Source: Papilionanthe hookeriana x Papilionanthe teres
Taxonomy: Eukaryota; Streptophyta; Magnoliopsida; Asparagales; Orchidaceae
Assembly (NCBI GenBank): GCA_022702705.1
Contig: CM040434.1
Coordinates: 19,201,771 to 19,265,770, forward strand
Direction of reading: 5' to 3'
Length of the DNA stretch: 64,000 nucleotides
In this document: piece after piece, positions 57,601 to 64,000 of the stretch
Layout of the letters: each line of letters opens with the position of its first letter
Numbering within the stretch: position 1 is the first letter of the stretch
Notes under the pieces: model-generated
What the model was told of the DNA's origin: nothing
Databases searched by the model: none
What the model saw: only the letters and a program-made list of their open reading frames with translations
Made by a program: the position numbers and the translations under genes

Positions 57601-59036
57601 AGGCGGGATCAACGGTTCTTTTCAGAAATATGTCAAATGTGGACATTTTTCGAATGGGTGCTTGCAAAACCCTTAGAGACTCTTCTACAACTTTAAAAAG
57701 AACCAATTTAGGCAAAAAAGTGGTCTCCTACGTGTTTAATAGTGAGTCCAAAGTGGCCAAAGGAGTCTATTAGTGAGAAATTAGTGTTGTTATTTAGTGA
57801 GTAGTGAGTTCAAATAGAGATTTTTTGAGGAATTCTTCGAGGGATTGTAAGAGTCGAAGGGAAGTGAGAGATCTCTTCTGCATTGCCGTTTCGAAGAAGA
57901 ATTTCTCGTGCTCTAAAGAAAAGAAGAGATTCAGAGGAACTTCAAGGAGTTTGCTTGGGGAGGAATTTAAGATAAGTTGTGTTAATTTACTTTAGTTTGT
58001 AGAACCTTACTTTATTATATTAAATCCATGTTTTATTGCATCCTCTTCATGAATTCTGAGTAGTTGTTCTGTCTTTCTCCTTGTTTTGATATTTTTGTGA
58101 AATGATTATATGAATTAGTCTATCAAATCTATTATAAGAAGTTGTGATGATATTATACCTAAACTTACTTTACTGTACGAATTGGTCATTTGTATTGTTA
58201 AAATCTATGAAGAATTCTTAAGATCTGACCATGGGCTAGGAATTCTTAACTAGTATGTATCACATTTCTCTTTGAAAGGTAGATGGGTAAATCCTTGAAA
58301 GGATAAGTGCAAATAAATAGGGAAATAATATTAAACAGGCATAGAATTGGAGACTTTAGAGTGACAGGCTAAAATCCTCAATTCGGTCCTATCGTTCTTG
58401 TGTTGAGGTGTAGATTGTTAGCCCTCAGGCGAGGGGAACGTGGGAGCTCCGAAGTGAGAGCCGATATCCTCCTAGCCTAGCCGTAGATTCAACAACCAAA
58501 CATAGGATTAGTCAATGTTCTTTATACCTGGACCAAAGGTTAAAGAATATGTATGCTCCTCTTTAACACAACACATATAAAACTAATTCTAATTATCGCT
58601 TCACTTAAATATCTTAACAAAGGAGAAAGATTCTTGCTATTATATATTTGAACTTAACTTTAGTAGTATTAGTAAATTATTAGTAAAACTAGTTTAAATA
58701 TAAATTTCATATTGTTGTCGATTGCTTATTAGTGACAAATAGGAAATTCGATTTAGTTGTTATTCTGAATTGGTTTATATAATCCTAGTCCGTAGGCTTT
58801 AATATATTCCCTGTGCGATCGATATCCAGGACTCCATTAGAGCCCTGTATTACTTGAGCTATACGTATACTTGCATTTAAAGGTAACTCTGCTATTAAAA
58901 TATTATAATATTTTATTGTTACTAAAATTAAAATTACGCTCCAAATCAAGTTTTTGGCACTGTTAATAAAGATTTATATCTTCTATTAGTTGTGTCGAAT
59001 TCTTACATTTTTAAGTATATTTAAAATCGTAGTTCA
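57601..59036 (+). repeat. 3' LTR remnant of element A
   Basis: Starts at GGCGGGATCAACGG, matching the 5' LTR from about 50883, and runs to GTTCA. The first ~350 bases of the LTR are absent. Apart from that it is colinear with the 5' LTR with scattered substitutions. Confidence 0.88.
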
Positions 59037-60481
59037 ATATGCTGATTATAGTTGGACTATTATTTTTTTCGTGCATATTCAGATGTATCTTTGTTGGATT
59101 GATATTCTATATGTTGTTTTGTGTGATATATGTGTAGTAGTAAATGTTTTAATGTGTATGTTGTGTCAAAGTTTTTATAGTGTGTATTTTAATTCCAAAA
59201 CTGTTAGGAGAATATGGAACACTATTAAAAACTATTATTTAAAAACTGAATGTTTAAAACTTTTCAAAATATACTACTACAATTCGTTATCTAGTATTGG
59301 TGTTATTTCAGTTATTTTCAGTTGGTATGTATTTGCTTTGAAAACCTCCACTATTGTAGAAGTCCTTTGAAATTTTTAAATTTCATTTTAATGAAAAACT
59401 GAAAAATTTTGAATTTGATTTCTTTTTGCTCATGTTTTTTTTTAAATTGTTATACTTGCATATTTAAGATATTAAGATTCCTGCAAACATGTTATGTTAG
59501 TTTTTAATTCTAACCCACGTATCATTTCTTATGCTTAAATGTTTTATCCTAACTAAAAATTAAAGTTTGGGGGAATTTTAAAAACAGAAAATTTTTCAAA
59601 AACCTAAAGTTTTATTTGTTCTTAAGAATACTTAAAATTAATTTGATTTTTGATTGAAAACAATTATGTATTTGAAGTTATATTAGGGGAAAAATATTTT
59701 GAATATAGAAATGATTAAGAGAATTTAGTTAAAATTTATAGTAATAATGAAAAAATTAAAGTTAAAATTTTCTTAGTAAAGAAGTGTTAAATATAGTTCA
59801 ACTATCTTTAGTAAGAAATGTTGTATTTTTGGATAAATAGAAGCTTTGACTTTTATTCTTCAAAGCTAAAATTTCTTTTATTGAGGAGTAATTTTCAAAT
59901 ACTATTATTATAATTTTTAACTGAAAGATGTATATCAGACCTTTATTTTAAATGGAAGGGTGAAATTTAAAATCATTAAAGGTCTATCCAGATATAGTAA
60001 TCCTTGCATTATAAAAAAAAGAAAGAAGAAAAAAAAGAAGAAAAAGAAAAGTGAAAAATGTGAAAAATAGTATGTGAAAAGGAAGGAGAAGCTTAAGGAT
60101 TTAAGGGCCTAATCAAAAATTGGTTCCATACCTAAAATATAAGATATAAGTTCTGAGAAAATCTTAAGCTTAAGATTATAAGATAGTAAGTAAAATTATT
60201 TTCAAATAAAAATTTTTAAGTGACAAAAATAAATGTGTGAATCCTATATTTTGAAGAATATGCAAGTATTTCTAAATTAGATAAAAAACTATATTTTACA
60301 TTATCCTTTACCTAAAAACTTTCTAAACTTTAAGTTGGTCTTAATTACTGAAATTTTTTCTAAATTGGACTATTCCTTTTCTAGAACAAAATTTTGTTAC
60401 CTTCGTACGAAACTCATTACATAATTTGCATGCTAAAATTTTCTATGTGATTAAGAGTCACTTGAGGACAAGTAACATTTT
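59037..60481 (+). other. Right-arm 3' region of element C after the element A insertion
   Basis: Inverted counterpart of 46833-48290, AT-rich. The 126-residue frame at 58990-59370 starts inside element A and crosses the junction, so it is not a gene. A purine-rich stretch lies at 60010-60090 and a second tract-like word, AAAGTTTGGGGGAATTTT, at 59562-59579. Confidence 0.75.
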
Positions 60482-60495
60482 AAGTTTGGGGATTT
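60482..60495 (+). promoter_or_regulatory. Polypurine tract of right arm
   Basis: AAGTTTGGGGATTT directly before TGATACACC, identical to the left-arm tract read on its own strand. Confidence 0.75.
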
Positions 60496-62281
60496 TGATA
60501 CACCTAAAATATGGTGTTTTGTATGCACATTTTTATACCTATTTTTGATCATATTGCACTTTAATGGAAGGTATTTTGTATTTTTCTTGCAGGTATGATT
60601 AAAATGAGTGATTATTATGAAAGGAGCAAAATTGGATCAAATTTGGAGCAAAAAATGAAAAAATAAAAAAAAAATTGGACTATGGCGGCTAAGCGCTGCC
60701 TGGTCAGCGCTTAGCCGCCACAGTTAAAAATCAAATTTTCTTCATTTTTGGTGCCAATTTCAAGGGGTTTTGAAGCAACTTTTGGTGGTGACTTCCTTAA
60801 CTTCCCATGGGCAGCAAATTTGAATGAAGGGATGCATCTTTTGGTGGATACATTGAATCATGACATAATTTGAAGAGACACCAAGGCACCTTTTAGATTA
60901 TTATTAAAATTATGTCATGTAATGAGTCTAAGAGTTTTTTTAGAGAGTCTAGTTTTCAAGAGTCTTTTCTAATTTTCAGAGTCATCTTCTAGTTTCAAAG
61001 AGTCTTTCCTAATTTTACTTTCAGTCTTTTATAGTTTATAGTTTAGTTTTAGAGGAGAAAGGGTTGGTGTGAAACCTTCTTTCCACCAATTTTCTTTCAT
61101 CCATTTATCTAGTTCTTATTTAAGTCTAAAGTCAGAGTTGGAGTCAACAGAATTGGGTGCTAACCTCTGTAGTATTGTCCTGTAGAAAGTTAAGTTTCAA
61201 TGGAAAGTTAAATTTCAAAGGATCTTCTAGAGTCTTGTGGAGAGAATTTTCAGATAAGTGTTTACTTGTTTTTTAATATTTAGTTTTTCTTTTTATTTTT
61301 CTTTATGATTTTTATTTTCATATCAATGTGTGCTTGTGTTTTCTCCATGAGATCTGAGTAGTTTTCTTTATCTTTTTCTTTCTTAAATGAAGAAGTAATT
61401 AAATTATATAGGATAGTTGTGGAATGTATAAGTTTTTAAAGTTGGAATAAGTTGTGAAGATTTAATTCCATGAACTTAATTTACTTCTTAATTTGGCCAG
61501 TTAAGATGTTAAATTTGTTGTGAGATTATATAAGATCAAATGCGGTATGTCTCAAACAACAACTGGTAAAAATCACATGCAATTATTTGGGTGAGAATTG
61601 TAGTCCATATAATTGAATGAAAATATATTAAGAGATATGTTTTTAATGGCGAGTAAAATTAGAAGTCTTTAGAGTGACAGGCTAAAGCCCCCTAATTTGG
61701 TTTGATATTTTAAATTTTGTTATGAGAAGTTAGCCTCCAGGTGGAGGGAACGAGGGAACTTTAGAGTGAGAGCTAATATCTTCCCTACCTAATCATGTTA
61801 AAAAATTTAAAATTTCAAATTAACCAATGTTCTTTATAGAACCAAGTAAGGGTAAAGATTAAATTTTCTCCTATTTGTCACAATACATTTAAATACTTCC
61901 ACAATAATACTTTCATAATTATTACTGGTTTATAAGAAAAGAAAAAAATATTTTATTTTCTAGTATTTTATATCGTGTTTAAAAGTTCTGATAATTTTCA
62001 TTTCCTCCTTAGCTTTATATAAAAAATACCAAAAATAATTTTCAAACTTTACAAATCAAAACATAATTTCAAAAGTAATTTAAAAAGTAAAAATATAGTT
62101 TTCTTATTTCTTTAAAAAGTTTTTACATTTCCCTGTGGGTTCGATGTCTCGGAGCTTATTCAGAAAGTTCTATATTACTTGTTAAATGGTACGTATACTT
62201 GCGTAGTATCCCATATTATAAAATTATAATTTTCATATATAAATCATTCACACACGTATATTCATCGAAGATCATGTATCA
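60496..62281 (+). repeat. Right LTR of element C
   Basis: 1786 bp from TGATACACCTAAAATATGG to GATCATGTATCA, with TGATACA/TGTATCA inverted ends. It contains the hairpin at 60683-60720, the conserved block at about 61730-61870 and CGTATACTTGCGTAGTATCC near the end. Confidence 0.88.
60683..60720. other. Perfect GC-rich hairpin in right LTR of element C
   Basis: TGGCGGCTAAGCGCTG, loop CCTGGT, then CAGCGCTTAGCCGCCA: 16 perfectly paired bases each side, within AT-rich LTR. Confidence 0.9.
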
Positions 62282-62286
62282 GTCCC
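62282..62286. repeat. Right target-site duplication of element C (GTCCC)
   Basis: Directly follows GTATCA and matches 45058-45062. Confidence 0.82.
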
Positions 62287-64000
62287 CAATTCCAAAAACC
62301 TTCAACACTAAACATGTTTCCCATAACCTAAGCATCTGATCCCCCGTTGTTTGAACCTCTGTAATCCATTGCAGAAGTCCAATTTCTCACCTGAAAACCA
62401 AGAAAATTTTTTAGGTCGAAACAAAACTCTTTCAAACTTCAAATTAACCACTCCTACACCATCTCTGAGCTACATGAGGAAGTTCCCAATCAGATTTGAC
62501 TTTTCCTGTAAGCTCTAACCCATTCCAACACCAAACCGTGAGCCCATTTCAGTGAAATAATACCTTGATCTGATTTCACTTCAAATTGAGCTAGGCAAGA
62601 GCTTTGCAAGAACCTAGAGTCCGTTCCTATCAAGTTTGATTGAGACTTCACCTCATCAAAGCCAGGTATGAACACTTATACCTAATTCTTGCTCGGGTTT
62701 GCACCATTCTGAAGAAGATCATCTTAGAGCAAATACATCACTGTATAGATGTGTTCGTCTTTTTTAGATGAAGCTTTAGGAACAAATTTCACTAAAATCC
62801 ATGGAGATTTGAGCGAGATCTTGTGTCCTAAAGATGGACGGTCTACGGATTATAACAGACTAGGAATGATGAACCGATGTCGTTCATTTCCGTGTATCGG
62901 AAATGAACAACTCTGATTAAGTCGAACTACTAATCTGTTCATATGAAACAGATTAAATAGCGGGCCACGTGACCGCCCACATGTAAAGCGCATCCAAATG
63001 TCCAATAAAACTGCGATGCGTGTTGAATCAACTCGTCTGAGGTTCGTGTTAGCGCCACGTGGAAAATAGTTTAAGTAGGATTTAATCAAATCTAGAAAAT
63101 CTTATTAAACTTTAAAAGGTCATATCTTGACATATAAAATCCACAATAATATGAGAAAAATACCCCTGGATTCAGAAAATGAAAAGAAAATTATAAAAAT
63201 GAAATCATAATTAACGAATTATCTTTTATTTTTAATTAATTAAATACTCTTTGGAGTAATTTAATAATTAAAAATTAATAATAGTTCCAAAAATCACGAA
63301 ATTTTCATGATTCACTCTTCTCATCCTGGGAAAATTCCTTGACTTTTCCAAGGCCAGGAAAAATCCCTAAAAGAAAAATATATCAATTTTCATTAAATTT
63401 TGTAATTATTTTCAAAAAAAATTATAAAAATCAGAAAGTAAAAATAAAAAATTAAAAATGGTTAGAATCTTTCGGGTGATGAGTTTGAACCCCAAAATGA
63501 CAACTTTTAACTCTTGAAATATTTGAAATGACGTTTTAGTCTTTTAGGGTAAAAATTGTAAAATTGAAATAATTATATTTATCCTATAAAAGGGACAATT
63601 AGGATTAACTAAATTCTAATATCTAAGTTTATAATCACTTTAAATCTTTGATGATTTCCTAAGTTCTAGTTAGGTTAAGTTTGAACATAATTTAAACCTT
63701 TAAAAATCCTAATTAAGGTTAATCACTTCGTTCTTAAACCTTAATTACATTAGTTTTAAGCCAAATTAAACCCTAATTAGGCCTAATCCCTATTAGGCTT
63801 AATTAATCCATTAAAACCTTAATTTCATGAGGTTTAAGCCAAATTAAACCCTAATTAGCCCTAATGCTTATTAGGCTTAATTAGTCCCCTTAAACCTTAA
63901 TCACATTAGCTTTAAGTCAAATTAAACCTTAATTAGGCATAATCCCTATTAGGCTTAATTAATCCTCTTAAACCTTAATTACATTAGGTTTAAGCCAAAT
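62287..64000 (+). repeat. Giant LTR F, right part (continues beyond window)
   Basis: Continues the LTR interrupted at 45057. GATGTGTTCGTCTT, GAGCGAGATCTTG, GATGGACGG and GATGAACCGATG (62745-62880) match in order the E LTR at 15385-15520 and 35999-36130. It then passes into AT-rich sequence and the 78-bp repeats. Overall similarity to E is partial, so F belongs to a related but distinct family. The frames at 62490-62675 and 62850-63089 (minus) have no recognisable product. Confidence 0.68.
63736..64000 (+). repeat. 78-bp tandem repeats in giant LTR F
   Basis: Units start at 63736, 63814, 63892 and 63970 (last one cut by the window end) with AAACCTTAATTACATTAGTT, then AAATTAAACCCTAATTAG, CCTATTAGGCTTAATTA. 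Copies are about 90% alike by eye. Each carries an AAACCCTAATT word resembling the plant telomere unit, but not in tandem. Confidence 0.9.

Larger units (their letters stand above)
50529..59036 (+). mobile_element. Element A: Athila-like retrotransposon, pol deleted, inserted in element C
   Basis: Ends are TGAAC at 50529 and GTTCA at 59036, flanked by ATATG on both sides (50524-50528, 59037-59041). The left arm of C shows the uninterrupted target. Contents: 5' LTR 50529-52314, primer site, gag start, then a junction to 4.2 kb of E-type LTR (53403-57600), then the 3' part of its own 3' LTR (57601-59036). All of pol and the start of the 3' LTR are gone. Confidence 0.9.
45063..62281. mobile_element. 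Element C: palindromic Athila-like retroelement (inverted 3' halves)
   Basis: The left arm (45063-49410, minus orientation) and right arm (49427-62281, plus orientation, less the 8513 bp of element A and its duplication) are inverted copies of about 4.34 kb each. Each arm holds a piece of the envelope-position ORF, a long AT-rich stretch, a polypurine tract and an LTR at the outer end. The arms meet at a 16-base spacer. GTCCC flanks the whole, so it behaves as one insertion into giant LTR F. No gag, protease, RT or integrase is present. Arm similarity, judged from the ORF and tract regions, is roughly 90% or more. Confidence 0.85.

Noticed and set aside
58990..59370. A 126-residue Cys/Tyr/Val-rich frame
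   Set aside because: It starts inside the LTR of element A and crosses the insertion junction into element C, so it cannot be an evolved gene.
62282..62286. GTCCC match as chance
   Set aside because: A 5-base match alone could be random, but it lies exactly at the TG/CA ends of both outer LTRs and the flanks continue as one LTR (F), so I kept it as a real target duplication.
63736..64000. Possible interstitial telomere from AAACCCTAA words
   Set aside because: The heptamer is not in tandem; it occurs about once per 78-base unit.

Overview
The window is plant nuclear DNA made almost wholly of nested LTR retrotransposons. The pol domain types, a primer site complementary to plant tRNA-Asp, a giant Tat/Ogre-type element with two RNase H domains and a Tourist-like MITE all point to a repeat-rich angiosperm; the species cannot be named. 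I see no intact host gene, no rRNA or tRNA gene and no CRISPR array. Element coding regions are broken by stops and frameshifts.

Layout. (D) 1-9288, minus strand: an Athila-like Ty3/gypsy element with 5' LTR 7699-9288, tRNA-Asp primer site, gag, protease, RT, RNase H, integrase and an envelope-position ORF; its 3' LTR lies left of the window. (B) 9289-about 12140, plus strand: a decayed chromovirus-type pol. (E) 12525-40600, plus strand: a 28.1-kb Tat/Ogre-like element with 7.4-kb LTRs and perfect 5-bp target duplications (GAAAC), inserted just downstream of B. 40606-43520 is mostly unassigned sequence with one MITE. (F) about 43650-45057 plus 62282 to the window end: a diverged giant LTR of E type, split by (C) 45063-62281, an Athila-like element that is one long inverted repeat: two copies of its 3' half, each ending in a 3' LTR, joined at 49411-49426 and flanked by the duplication GTCCC. 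The right arm of C was hit by (A) 50529-59036, another Athila-like element (duplication ATATG). A has lost its pol and carries a 4.2-kb piece of an E-type LTR (53403-57600).

The most notable finding is downstream of the integrase of E, inside its LTRs. About 29690-30510 encodes, across several frames, an AlkB-type 2-oxoglutarate/Fe(II) dioxygenase domain resembling plant ALKBH9 (m6A RNA demethylase) proteins. The His-x-Asp motif, the distal His, the final Arg-containing strand and several ALKBH9-type blocks are visible. No introns are apparent, suggesting capture through RNA. This would be a giant LTR retrotransposon with its own candidate RNA demethylase. The second is palindromic element C, whose structure fits fold-back of minus-strand cDNA followed by normal integration.
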